Source: Bernardetiaceae bacterium (GTDB lineage: Bacteria > Bacteroidota > Bacteroidia > Cytophagales > Thermoflexibacteraceae). From it: a stretch of 64,000 nucleotides of DNA. The translations under genes and the position numbers were made by a program. The stretch spans positions 5,001 to 69,000 of the forward strand of contig JANWVT010000005.1 in NCBI GenBank assembly GCA_025056255.1, read 5' to 3'. Below, piece by piece: positions 28,101-36,539 of the stretch. The notes below the pieces were generated by a model that was not told where the DNA came from, did no database searches, and saw only the letters and a program-made list of their open reading frames with translations. Position 1 is the first letter of the stretch, and each line of letters opens with the position of its first letter.

Positions 28101-29064
28101 AAATTTTTTGGACGTCTTTTTCTGCCATTAGTTGAGGAAGGCTCAGCTCGGGGTGCTTCTGCAAATAGGCACGCACGATTTGCCAGCCCAGCCAAGTACC
28201 TACCCTGCCGGGGCATTCGTCGCCTATTTCAAAAGTATGAGGGCGCTGCTCAATATAGCGCTTAGCGGCAATTTGACTGGTTTCAAAAAACAGGTTATTT
28301 TTTACAAAATGTGCCCATATTACATCTTGATTGGCGTAACAATCTGCTATTTCTTGGGCAGTATAGCGAATAATGAGTGAATCGGGGACGTGAGGTAGTA
28401 TTTGTGAGGTAAACTCATAAGCTTTTCCGTAGGCAATCATTTGGTTGAGCATCGTGTGATTGCCTTCTTGGAGTTGGTTGTAGCGCGCCGAAAGCATGAG
28501 TACTATGGCTGGCACTACTAATTCTTTGCGATAGTGGTTGAAAATGTAGTTAGGGTCTGGCGAACGATAGCGCGAAGCCTTTCCCATGAAGTAATCTAAA
28601 CCAACAAAAATAGCAGAGTCGGTAATAGTTAGGTCGTTGCCGTAACCGGTTACCATAGTATATATTACAGGAGGCTGAAAATCGGGGTAGTAGTACTTGA
28701 TGCGGCGAAAAGCCTCTTCCAATTCAGCCTGAATGCTTGCCATGTTGCCGAAGTGCTCGGTTGCTTCCATAGCAAGGGTGTCTATGTAGGTGCTTCTTCC
28801 CAGTCGCACCATGTCGCTGATAGGCACCGCCTCGTCGCGCAAGCGATTGTAGAACAAGAAAGCATTGGCAAAGGCAGGATATTTTTCTATGAAACGGCGC
28901 GCCGCTTGTTCGTTGTCAATAGCAGCTATTTCTTGCTCGAGCCGCACCAACTTAATTTGCATCGGAATGTGCGATACATCGGGTACCTCGCGCTCTTGCG
29001 AGCAAGCAAGTAAAAGCAACAACAACATACCCGGCAAAAAATGCCGATTTAAGGTTTGCATCAT
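28063..29064 (-). CDS. gldB: Gliding motility lipoprotein GldB
   Basis: A 333-residue lipoprotein of the GldB family, required for gliding in Flavobacterium and widely kept in Bacteroidota. The start carries a lipobox (LLLLLLAC-SQ). The body shows family landmarks: KYYYPDFQPPVIYTMVTGYG, the TDSAIFVGLDYFMG stretch, YRSPDPNYIFNHYRKE, and the C-terminal GRVGTWLGWQIVRAYLQKH followed by FENSGYKPQKK. The ATG at 29061 would shorten it by one residue. A consensus promoter lies upstream at 29099-29128. The MetX-like pseudogene overlaps its 3' end. Confidence 0.85.
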   Translation of the reverse strand: MMQTLNRHFLPGMLLLLLLACSQEREVPDVSHIPMQIKLVRLEQEIAAIDNEQAARRFIEKYPAFANAFLFYNRLRDEAVPISDMVRLGRSTYIDTLAMEATEHFGNMASIQAELEEAFRRIKYYYPDFQPPVIYTMVTGYGNDLTITDSAIFVGLDYFMGKASRYRSPDPNYIFNHYRKELVVPAIVLMLSARYNQLQEGNHTMLNQMIAYGKAYEFTSQILPHVPDSLIIRYTAQEIADCYANQDVIWAHFVKNNLFFETSQIAAKRYIEQRPHTFEIGDECPGRVGTWLGWQIVRAYLQKHPELSLPQLMAEKDVQKIFENSGYKPQKKQ

Positions 29065-29098
29065 GAACTAAAACAAGAGCGTAGTTTTACTTCATTTG

Positions 29099-29128
29099 CA
29101 AAGTTACCTATTTGCCTGAGGTTGCAAA
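29099..29128 (-). promoter_or_regulatory. Promoter of gldB
   Basis: On the minus strand TAACTTTG (29099-29106) follows TTTG (29125-29128) with 18-base spacing, about 35 bases before the gldB start. It overlaps the end of the upstream STAS-like gene. Confidence 0.6.
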
Positions 29129-29535
29129 CTTTTCTGTTTGAGCCAAATACCTGCTTCGCGCGTATTTTGGAAAGAAGCCAACTCCAAACGATTGCCACCT
29201 AAACTAACTTGCACATTGATAGGGTGCGCTACTGTTGAACTGCCAGCTTTTTCCGGATTGATAGCCAAAGCATAAGCATGGACGCCATTTTTCACCAACT
29301 GTCGAGCCTTCTCGTGAATTAAATACGAGTAAGCATCTTCACGCAACAACTTGAGCTTTGTTAGATCTGAAAATACTAAATGGGCTCCGGTTTGTTGAAT
29401 AGCTTTGAGTACAATTGGAGTAGCTGTTACAAAACGCGCATAATCCACAAATCCATACCAATTTTCAATCAATACGTTTTCGTCGGGCAGAAAATCAAGT
29501 TGCAAAAAGTCATCATTAAAAAGCGTCTGATTCAT
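29104..29535 (-). CDS. STAS/SpoIIAA-like hypothetical protein
   Basis: A 143-residue soluble protein of unknown function. The alternation of strands and helices (DENVLIENWYGFVDYARFVT, then HLVFSDLTKLKLL and YALAINP) suggests the STAS/SpoIIAA-like fold found in small Bacteroidota proteins. No signal peptide or catalytic motif is seen. It lies upstream of gldB in the same direction, but gldB has its own promoter inside its end. Confidence 0.6.
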   Translation of the reverse strand: MNQTLFNDDFLQLDFLPDENVLIENWYGFVDYARFVTATPIVLKAIQQTGAHLVFSDLTKLKLLREDAYSYLIHEKARQLVKNGVHAYALAINPEKAGSSTVAHPINVQVSLGGNRLELASFQNTREAGIWLKQKSLQPQANR

Positions 29536-29657
29536 AAGAAAGGTACAGTCTTCATATCACTGAAATGATTAGGATGGTTAAGTTTGCCGGTTGGAGTTTA
29601 GTAGTATAGCTTGCTTTGCTATATATAAAACGCAAACAAGGACGCAAATATTGCACA

Positions 29658-30287
29658 TTATAAGTATAGTTCAAAATTTCCCAGACCTTCTCTTACAATT
29701 TCCATGCTGCCGTCGTGGTTGCAGAGAACAACTGTAGAAGGAATATTCCCGCCGTAGCCCGAGTCAATCACCATATCTACCAGATGTTCATACTGTTCAT
29801 GAATAAGCTCAGGGTCGGTCATATACCGGATCACTTCGTCTTGGTGTTTGATGGAAGTAGTGAGAATAGGGTTGCCCAATTCTTTCACAATAGCGCGCGG
29901 CACTGGATGATTGGGTACGCGAATACCTACTTGGTTTTTCTTATGCCCTACAATTTTGGGCACTTCACTACTGGACTCTAATATAAAGGTAAACGGTCCG
30001 GGAAGCGCTTTCTTCATTACTCGAAATACTGGGTTTGGGATTTGGCGGACATAATGGCTGATATCGGAAAGGTCGTAGCAAATAAAAGAAAGATGCATTT
30101 TTTGCGGCTTCACGCCTTTGATGCGGCAGATGCGTTCAATGGCTTTGGCACTGTACAAGTCGCAACCAATGCCATAAACTGTATCGGTAGGATAAACAAT
30201 CACACCGTCTTCGCGCAGGCATTGCACTACCCGGCGAATTTTATGCGGCTCAGGATTTTGTGGATGAATTTGAATAAGCTCTGCCAT
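29658..30287 (-). CDS. L-threonylcarbamoyladenylate synthase (TsaC/Sua5/YrdC family)
   Basis: Makes the threonylcarbamoyl-AMP used for t6A37 in ANN-reading tRNAs. The 209-residue protein carries the YrdC fold: IVYPTDTVYGIGCDLYSAKA near the start, the ICRIKGVKPQKMHLSF segment, the GPFTFILESS strand, VGIRVPNHPVPRAIVKELG, and STVVLCNHDG near the end. There is no Sua5 C-terminal domain. I chose the ATG at 30287; an upstream in-frame TTG adds ten residues. It is divergent from folD. Confidence 0.92.
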   Translation of the reverse strand: MAELIQIHPQNPEPHKIRRVVQCLREDGVIVYPTDTVYGIGCDLYSAKAIERICRIKGVKPQKMHLSFICYDLSDISHYVRQIPNPVFRVMKKALPGPFTFILESSSEVPKIVGHKKNQVGIRVPNHPVPRAIVKELGNPILTTSIKHQDEVIRYMTDPELIHEQYEHLVDMVIDSGYGGNIPSTVVLCNHDGSMEIVREGLGNFELYL

Positions 30288-30387
30288 GCGCGAAGTTAGC
30301 TTGGTGGCACTTCCCAAAAAATAGTCTGCAAGTATTTTTCACAAACAAAGTTTGATGAAAGCGCTAATTTCGCACAAATTTTAATGT

Positions 30388-31257
30388 ATGGTTATCATAG
30401 ACGGCAAGGCTGTAGCCGAACTTATTCAACAACAAATTGCAGCAACCGTAGCCGCCCGCCGGGCAAGTGGCAAACGCATTCCTCATTTGGCGGCAGTGTT
30501 AGTGGGGAATGATGGTGCCAGCCAAACTTATGTAAGCAATAAAGTGCGTACTTGCGAGCGCGTAGGGTTTCGCTCTACCCTCATTCACCTACCAGCAACT
30601 ATTAGCGAAGCACAGCTGCTCGAACAAGTACACAGCCTCAATGCCAATCCAGAGGTGGATGGCTATATTGTACAGCTACCCTTACCCAAACATATTGATG
30701 CTCAGAAAATTATCCATGCCATCAGCCCCGAAAAAGATGTGGACGGTTTTCACCCTACCAATGTAGGCAAAATGGCATTAGGCTTGCCTACTTTCATTCC
30801 TGCCACGCCTTTGGGCATTATTCAACTATTGGAACATTACCAAATTTCCACAGAAGGCAAACACTGCGTAGTGATAGGCAGAAGCCACATCGTAGGCATG
30901 CCAATGGGGTTGTTGATGTCGCGCAATGCCTACCCCGGCAACTGCACAGTTACCATTGTACACAGCCGCACTGCTAACTTAGCCGAGGAAACCCGCCGTG
31001 CCGATATTCTAATTGCCGCTATGGGAAAACCTGCATTCATTAAGGCAGATATGGTCAAGCCCGGTGCTGTGGTGATTGATGTGGGTATTACCCGTGTGCC
31101 AGATGCTTCTAAAAAGTGCGGATACAGCATTAAAGGCGACGTAGCATTCGACGAGGTAGCCCCCAAATGCAGCTATATCACGCCTGTCCCCGGAGGAGTG
31201 GGACCTATGACCATTGTCTCGCTGCTGAAAAATACTTTGCTTGCTTGTAGCGTTTAA
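30388..31257 (+). CDS. folD: Methylene-THF dehydrogenase / cyclohydrolase
   Basis: Bifunctional one-carbon enzyme interconverting 5,10-methylene-, methenyl- and 10-formyl-tetrahydrofolate with NADP+. The 289-residue protein has the catalytic [14 protein letters not shown] segment with its lysine, [28 protein letters not shown], the Rossmann motif [14 protein letters not shown] and the closing [16 protein letters not shown]. Length and order are standard. The start of the DNA methyltransferase lies 11 bases past its stop. Confidence 0.97.
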   Translation: MVIIDGKAVAELIQQQIAATVAARRASGKRIPHLAAVLVGNDGASQTYVSNKVRTCERVGFRSTLIHLPATISEAQLLEQVHSLNANPEVDGYIVQLPLPKHIDAQKIIHAISPEKDVDGFHPTNVGKMALGLPTFIPATPLGIIQLLEHYQISTEGKHCVVIGRSHIVGMPMGLLMSRNAYPGNCTVTIVHSRTANLAEETRRADILIAAMGKPAFIKADMVKPGAVVIDVGITRVPDASKKCGYSIKGDVAFDEVAPKCSYITPVPGGVGPMTIVSLLKNTLLACSV

Positions 31258-31267
31258 TGTTGTCTCT

Positions 31268-32800
31268 ATGGGTTCGTTGACAAAAACTTATAATAACCAA
31301 AAATTATTGGGAAAAGTTTATACGCCCACTTGGGTAGTCAACAAAATTTTGACCGACGTAGGGCTTACTGGCAATAAAGTATTAGGCAAAACCATTTTAG
31401 ACCCCTCTTGCGGCGACGGGCGTTTTTTGGTTGCCATCGCTGAAACAATGATTGCTTGCCTACCACCAGAGCACTTGAAGACCCATTTAGAAAACATATA
31501 TGGTTGGGATGTTGACGCCGAAGCAGTAGCCCATTGCATCCGAAAGTTAGACCAATTGATAGCCCCCCTTGGTATTCAGGTAAGGTGGAATATTAGTGTA
31601 CAGAATGCATTACAAAAAATTCTCGACCCTACTGAGCAAAAATTTGATTTTATTGTTGGCAATCCGCCCTATATTAGGATTCAGCACTTACAAGCACAAG
31701 AACGCAAGTTTATCCAACATTACTACGACTTTTGCAAAAGCGGTTCTACCGATGCCTACATTGCTTTTTTTGAATTGTGCAATCACCTACTTAGCACGAA
31801 GGGCATATGCGGGCTTATTACCCCCAATACTTTTTTTTACAACCAAACTGCTAAACAACTACGCACCTATTTTGCTACCAACCAGAGGCTTATTAAAATC
31901 ACTAACTACGGACATCACCAGCTTTTCAACAATGCAACTACTTACAGCGCCATCACCATTTTCGGCAAACAAAAGCGCGACAGTTTTCTGTTTGAACAAG
32001 CCGACGCGTTGGGCAATGTGCAAACACGTATAATTAGCTTTCAGGAAATCAAAAATTCGCAAGTATGGCGTTTTGAAATACATCCAACTGCTGCTGAAAA
32101 CAAAGGTGTCCGTTTGAAAGACATTTGCCGCATTCATGTAGGCATCACAACCCTTTGCGACAAAGCCTATATTTTTACAGTTGAACCCTTAGCCGACCAA
32201 CCAGATTACGTATGGGCAAATACACGCCTAAAAGGTAAGGTTAAAATGGAAAAAGCCATTCTGAAACCCATTATCAAGGCTTCTCGGCTAAAAAAGAGCA
32301 CAGACCCGATTACAGAGTACATTTTATTTCCCTACCAAAAAGTAGCCAACAAGCACCAAATTATTGCGGAAGAACAGCTCCGTCAGGAATTTCCATACGC
32401 ATATAGCTATTTACAAAGCATCCGAACAGAGTTAGATAAACGAGACAATGGCAAGCCCAATCCAGTAGCCTGGTATGCTTTTGGCAGAAGCCAAGGCTTA
32501 GATACCAGCTTTGGCAAGAAAATATTATTTGCACCTATGAATGTCCGCCCCAATTTTGTTTTGGTAGAAAACCAAGAGGCAACTTTTTACTCTGGCTATT
32601 GTATCAAATATGAGGGCGACTATGGCGTTCTGTTAGAGCAATTAAATTCGCAGCGCTTAGCCAACTTCATAGCTGTTTCCAGTCGCGACTTCCGCAGCGG
32701 ATGGAAAGCCTATAACAAAAAGGTATTAGAAGAGTTTACCATTGTGTTGCCTTCAGATGAAAACGCGGCGCCGGCGGGCTGTACAAACACCAAACAGTAA
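31268..32800 (+). CDS. N6-adenine DNA methyltransferase, orphan (Eco57I/TaqI type)
   Basis: A 510-residue class I adenine methyltransferase. Motif X is KVYTPTWVVNKI, motif I (AdoMet) is ILDPSCGDGRFLVA, motif IV (catalytic) is NPPYIR. The second half (about 280-500) should be the target-recognition region, with GVRLKDICRIHVGITTLCDK opening it as in related enzymes. I see no PD-(D/E)XK motif at either end and no restriction gene beside it, so it is probably an orphan regulatory or protective methylase. The ATG at 31268 gives MGSLTKTYNNQ; an earlier TTG overlaps folD. It is likely co-transcribed with folD. An acquired gene is possible but base composition does not stand out. Confidence 0.85.
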   Translation: MGSLTKTYNNQKLLGKVYTPTWVVNKILTDVGLTGNKVLGKTILDPSCGDGRFLVAIAETMIACLPPEHLKTHLENIYGWDVDAEAVAHCIRKLDQLIAPLGIQVRWNISVQNALQKILDPTEQKFDFIVGNPPYIRIQHLQAQERKFIQHYYDFCKSGSTDAYIAFFELCNHLLSTKGICGLITPNTFFYNQTAKQLRTYFATNQRLIKITNYGHHQLFNNATTYSAITIFGKQKRDSFLFEQADALGNVQTRIISFQEIKNSQVWRFEIHPTAAENKGVRLKDICRIHVGITTLCDKAYIFTVEPLADQPDYVWANTRLKGKVKMEKAILKPIIKASRLKKSTDPITEYILFPYQKVANKHQIIAEEQLRQEFPYAYSYLQSIRTELDKRDNGKPNPVAWYAFGRSQGLDTSFGKKILFAPMNVRPNFVLVENQEATFYSGYCIKYEGDYGVLLEQLNSQRLANFIAVSSRDFRSGWKAYNKKVLEEFTIVLPSDENAAPAGCTNTKQ

Positions 32801-32825
32801 AATAAACACACTGCTTTTTTATGCA

Positions 32826-32849
32826 CTTTCTACATTTTTATTAACTTTG
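32826..32849 (+). promoter_or_regulatory. Promoter of the Ric/YtfE gene
   Basis: TAACTTTG (32842-32849) matches the -7 consensus 17 bases before the ATG at 32867. The upstream element is weak, only a T-rich stretch around 32815-32829. Confidence 0.45.
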
Positions 32850-32866
32850 TATACAAGCTATAAGTT

Positions 32867-33625
32867 ATGTTGTCGCGCGAGAAAAGTCTTTCCGAGTTGG
32901 TAGCTGAAAACCATGCTATTGGTGCAGTGTTGCATGTTTTCGGGATTGACTTTTGCCAACATGCTCACAAAACATTGGAAACCGTGTGTCGCGAGAAGCG
33001 GATGAGTACAGCTCCTATTTTAAAGGAGTGGGAGTCTTTGCGACAGCAAGAACGCATTGCCTTGCCCGAACTGCTGAAAAGCTACACTGTTGATGCTATT
33101 ATAGATCACCTTAAACACGCGCATCGTATTTTCATGCGTCGTAGGTTGCCTTACATGCAACATTTGGTTAGCCAGGTGCAGGTGCAAAGCCTTTCCCAAG
33201 ATATGCAAGAAACCATAGCAGACCTGAAAATGGCTTTTCCACTATTTGCAGAAGATTTCGCACGACATATTTTAGAAGAAGAAAATCAAACTTTTCGCTA
33301 CATTTTACTTTTAGACGATGCGCTGTATCGCCGTGGTGGGCTGGGAAAAGCCTTTTTTGCTATGCAAAAAAACACAATGGAAAGCATTGCTGCTCATCAC
33401 CACGACGACGATGACGACATGCGCGGCATTCGGGAACTAACCTGCAACTATGCTACCGATGCTACTACCCCTTTGGTGGTTCGCGTATTGTATTCTGAAT
33501 TGCAGCGCTTTGAAGCCGAACTGCAAACACACGCTGCTATTGAAAACCGCATCTTGCTGCCCAAAGCCCTTGCCTTAGAAAGCAAAGTAAAACGCCTGAT
33601 ACAGGAAAAAGCAAATTTGAATTAG
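32867..33625 (+). CDS. Iron-sulfur cluster repair di-iron protein (Ric/YtfE/ScdA family)
   Basis: Repairs Fe-S clusters after nitrosative or oxidative damage using a hemerythrin-like di-iron site. The 252-residue protein has the short N-terminal ScdA domain (about 5-60, FGIDFCQHAHKTLETVC) and a four-helix hemerythrin domain. Likely iron ligands are the histidines in DHLKHAHRIF, RHILEEE, AAHHHDDDDD and the His-x3-Glu in LQTHAAIENRILLP. In most relatives the N-terminal motif is FCC-GG; here one cysteine is kept and the glycines are replaced by HAH. A HHHDDDDD run is unusual. A promoter sits just upstream, so it is a single-gene unit. Confidence 0.88.
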   Translation: MLSREKSLSELVAENHAIGAVLHVFGIDFCQHAHKTLETVCREKRMSTAPILKEWESLRQQERIALPELLKSYTVDAIIDHLKHAHRIFMRRRLPYMQHLVSQVQVQSLSQDMQETIADLKMAFPLFAEDFARHILEEENQTFRYILLLDDALYRRGGLGKAFFAMQKNTMESIAAHHHDDDDDMRGIRELTCNYATDATTPLVVRVLYSELQRFEAELQTHAAIENRILLPKALALESKVKRLIQEKANLN

Positions 33626-33667
33626 TACGGCTTCACCAAGCATCTATACGTCTGGGGCAATTTTTTT

Positions 33668-33722
33668 TCAATTTAGCCTTGTGTTGTTTGTGCTTCCGTT
33701 GTTCGTCTCTTCACAAATAGCC
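33668..33722 (+). repeat. Dispersed intergenic repeat, copy C
   Basis: CAATTTAGCC then CCGTTGTTCGTCTCTTCAC and AAATAG, closest to copy A in its second half. A weaker copy may begin at about 33748. Confidence 0.45.
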
Positions 33723-33836
33723 TATCGGTTTTGTTTAAAAAGTGCAAAATGAAAATTTACTTCTGCGGCTCATCTTTACTTTTTTAAGTGTTACTGATAA
33801 AAGCTGATTATTGACGCAATGGCGCCTAAACTAAAA

Positions 33837-33864
33837 AGCCCAAGAGGTCTACCGCTCTCGGGCT
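33837..33864 (-). terminator. Terminator of rplU-rpmA
   Basis: AGCCCAAGAG (33837-33846) pairs with CTCTCGGGCT (33855-33864) with one mismatch; read leftward it is followed by TTTTTAG. It lies 23 bases past the rpmA stop. Confidence 0.7.
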
Positions 33865-33887
33865 CAGGTGTTTTGTCTCCTGCTACA

Positions 33888-34148
33888 TCAGCCTTGTACA
33901 ACAGGCTCAACCGATACATAAGAACGGTCTTTGTTGCGCTTGAATTTGACAATACCGTTTACCAACGCATAAAGCGTGTGGTCTTTGCCCATACCCACGT
34001 TTTTTCCGGGATGATGCTTAGTGCCGCGCTGGCGAACAATGATATTGCCAGCTATCACTTGCTGACCACCGAAAATTTTCACGCCGAGGCGCTTGCTTTC
34101 CGATTCGCGGCCGTTTTTGGAGCTACCTACCCCTTTCTTGTGTGCCAT
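33888..34148 (-). CDS. rpmA: Large ribosomal subunit protein bL27
   Basis: An 86-residue ribosomal protein near the peptidyl-transferase centre. It starts [20 protein letters not shown] and carries the hallmark [20 protein letters not shown] and [11 protein letters not shown] stretches. It follows rplU by 21 bases in the usual rplU-rpmA operon and ends before a terminator. Confidence 0.98.
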   Translation of the reverse strand: MAHKKGVGSSKNGRESESKRLGVKIFGGQQVIAGNIIVRQRGTKHHPGKNVGMGKDHTLYALVNGIVKFKRNKDRSYVSVEPVVQG

Positions 34149-34169
34149 AGTCGTATCAGAGTTTAAACG

Positions 34170-34481
34170 TTACGCATTAATTTCTTCAATGAGTACTTTG
34201 GTAAATTGCTGGCGATGTCCGTTGCGTTTTACGTACGTTTTGCGGCGCTTCTTTTTAAATACGATAATTTTTTCGCCTTTCACGTGGGCAAGCACTTTAC
34301 CTGTTACTTTCGCACCCGATACGGTCGGGGTTCCAACGTTGACGGTGCCGTTGTTTTCTACTAACAACACGCGGTCGAAGGTGAGCGTGTCTCCTTCGGC
34401 AGCCTCTAAGCGGTGTGTGTAGATGTAACGGTCTTTTTCTACCTTGAACTGTTGTCCAGCGATTTCTACAATTGCGTACAT
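34170..34481 (-). CDS. rplU: Large ribosomal subunit protein bL21
   Basis: A 103-residue 50S subunit protein. MYAIVEIAGQQFKVEKDRYI is the canonical start and FKKKRRKTYVKRNGHRQQFT the 23S-binding C-terminal signature. It heads the rplU-rpmA operon, with a consensus promoter about 30 bases upstream. Confidence 0.98.
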   Translation of the reverse strand: MYAIVEIAGQQFKVEKDRYIYTHRLEAAEGDTLTFDRVLLVENNGTVNVGTPTVSGAKVTGKVLAHVKGEKIIVFKKKRRKTYVKRNGHRQQFTKVLIEEINA

Positions 34482-34512
34482 CTTAGCTTATTTTAAAATG
34501 GAAAAAGTGGGG

Positions 34513-34544
34513 CAAAATTAGCCCGATTATTTGGAACCACCAAA
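34513..34544 (-). promoter_or_regulatory. Promoter of rplU-rpmA
   Basis: On the minus strand TAATTTTG (34513-34520) follows TTTG (34541-34544) with 20-base spacing, about 32 bases before the rplU ATG. Confidence 0.6.
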
Positions 34545-34555
34545 ACAGAGTTGGA

Positions 34556-36487
34556 TTAAATTTTATGTCGCACAAAGGCTTCAATTGCTTCATATTCAGC
34601 TAACCCGAGTTTGTCGTACATAGCAGCAGTGGCGCGGTTGCGGTCTTCGGCACGTTGCCAGAATTCGCGGGCATCGGCGCCGGGAAATAGCGGACGGTCT
34701 TTTTGCGACTGGTGTTTAAAAATAGCACGACGTTTGCGCAACAATTCCTGTGGACTAATAGGAACAGCCATTTCTATTTGGTCAATATCCCACTCTTGCC
34801 AAGCACCCCGATAGAGCCAAATGTAGCAGTCTTTCATCCATTTTTCGTTTTTTAACCGTTTACAGGCTTCAAAAACGGCTTGTAGGCACACCCGATGGGT
34901 ACCGTGTGGGTCGGACAGGTCGCCTGCAGCATAAATTTGGTGTGGTTTGATGCTTTGCAGCAAGTCGATAGTAATTTGGATATCTGCTTCGCCGAGTGGA
35001 TTTTTTTTGACGCGTCCTGTTTCGTAGAACGGCAGGTCAAGGAAGTGCGTGTTGCTATCGGGTACGCCGCAGTAGCGACAGGCAGCCTTCGCTTCTCCGC
35101 GCCGAATCATGCCTTTAATCAGCTGCACTTCGGGAATATCTACTTGACCGGGTTGCTTATTGCGGATAAAATCTACTATTTGGTTAAACCAATTTTTGAT
35201 TGCATCGCCTTGTATGTTAATAGATTTACTAATGTCGTTCACAAAATCGGCAAAGCGGATGGCGTCGTCGTCAAAAACTGCTATATTGCCTGAGGTTTGA
35301 TAGGCTACGTGTACATCGTGTCCTTGGTCAACTAATCGCAGGAGCGTTCCTCCCATCGAGATAACGTCGTCGTCGGGATGCGGGCTAAAAATCACTACGC
35401 GTTTGGGGAAAGGCTTGGCGCGCTCGGGGCGGTTGCTGTCGTCGGCGTTAGGTTTGCCACCAGGCCAACCCGTAATAGTATGCTGCAATTGGTTAAAAAC
35501 TTGGATGTTGATGTTATAAGCCGGTCCGTGTTCGGTAACCAGTTCACTCATGCCGTGTTCGGTGTAATCATTGTCGGTAAGTTTTAGGATAGGTTTGTTG
35601 ACCTGCTGGCAAAGCCAAACCACAGCACGGCGAATGAGGCGGGGGTCGTTCCAGCGACAAGGTCCTATCAGCCAAGGCGTTTTGATGCGGGTTAATTGGG
35701 CTGCTGCCGCATCGTCTAACACTACTACGCTGTTAGGATGCGATTGCAAGAAAGAGGCTGGTAACATCTCGGTCATCTGTCCCTCAACGGCATGCTTAAT
35801 AATTTTAGCTTTGCCTTCTCCCCAAGCCATCAAAATGATTTTGCGGGCTTTTAGAATAGTGCCTACGCCCATCGTAATAGCACGACGCGGTACGTTTTCT
35901 TCACTGAAAAAATCACTGGCAGCATCTATGCGCGTCAGGCGGTCTAAGGTAATCATGCGCGTTACCGACTCCCGAGAAGAGCCCGGTTCATTGAAACCAA
36001 TGTGTCCTGTGCGCCCAATGCCCAGTAGTTGAAGATCGATGCCACCGGCAGCGGCAATTTTCCGCTCATATTCGTGGCAGAAAGCATCTACTTGCTCTAC
36101 GGGAATAGTACCGTCGGGAATATGGATATTTTCTCGCGGGATATCTACGTGGTCAAACAAGTATTCATGCATAAACCGGACGTAGCTTTGCAATGCATCC
36201 GGCTGCATGGGGTAGTATTCGTCTAAATTGAAAGTAATTACATTAGAAAAACTCAACCCCTCTTCGCGGTGCATACGAACTAATTCGCCATATACCTTAG
36301 TGGGAGTGGAGCCGGTGGCAAGCCCCAGTACTGCTATTTCGCCTTTTTTCTGCTTAATTTTAATCAAGGCTGCTATCTCTTGGGCAACTGCCTTAGATGC
36401 TTCTTCTGCATCAGGATAGATTTCCACTGGAATTTTTTCAAATTTTCGCAGTTGTCCTAATTCAGCAGTAGTTTTATATTGTGCCAT
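34556..36487 (-). CDS. nagB: Glucosamine-6-phosphate deaminase fused to a PIG-L deacetylase domain
   Basis: A 643-residue two-domain enzyme for amino-sugar use. The N-terminal half (about 15-270) is NagB-like: LATGSTPTKVYGELV binds phosphate, TFNLDEYY holds the catalytic aspartate, and GIGRTGHIGFNEPGSS is the family signature. The C-terminal half (about 360-620) is a PIG-L/LmbE zinc deacetylase with SPHPDDDVISMGG and the HxxH in DPHGTHRVC, suggesting that one chain deacetylates and deaminates related substrates. The fusion is known in Bacteroidota. The ATG at 36487 (MAQYKTTAELGQ) is preferred; a longer frame upstream overlaps the divergent gene's leader and has no homology. Confidence 0.92.
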   Translation of the reverse strand: MAQYKTTAELGQLRKFEKIPVEIYPDAEEASKAVAQEIAALIKIKQKKGEIAVLGLATGSTPTKVYGELVRMHREEGLSFSNVITFNLDEYYPMQPDALQSYVRFMHEYLFDHVDIPRENIHIPDGTIPVEQVDAFCHEYERKIAAAGGIDLQLLGIGRTGHIGFNEPGSSRESVTRMITLDRLTRIDAASDFFSEENVPRRAITMGVGTILKARKIILMAWGEGKAKIIKHAVEGQMTEMLPASFLQSHPNSVVVLDDAAAAQLTRIKTPWLIGPCRWNDPRLIRRAVVWLCQQVNKPILKLTDNDYTEHGMSELVTEHGPAYNINIQVFNQLQHTITGWPGGKPNADDSNRPERAKPFPKRVVIFSPHPDDDVISMGGTLLRLVDQGHDVHVAYQTSGNIAVFDDDAIRFADFVNDISKSINIQGDAIKNWFNQIVDFIRNKQPGQVDIPEVQLIKGMIRRGEAKAACRYCGVPDSNTHFLDLPFYETGRVKKNPLGEADIQITIDLLQSIKPHQIYAAGDLSDPHGTHRVCLQAVFEACKRLKNEKWMKDCYIWLYRGAWQEWDIDQIEMAVPISPQELLRKRRAIFKHQSQKDRPLFPGADAREFWQRAEDRNRATAAMYDKLGLAEYEAIEAFVRHKI

Positions 36488-36539
36488 GAGTTCCTGTTTT
36501 TGCCTAAAATTTATGATTGTAAAACTAACAAAACCAGCC

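Noticed and set aside
31241-32800. Complete restriction-modification system
   Set aside because: Only a methylase is present; neighbours are folD and a Ric protein and no nuclease motif is visible.
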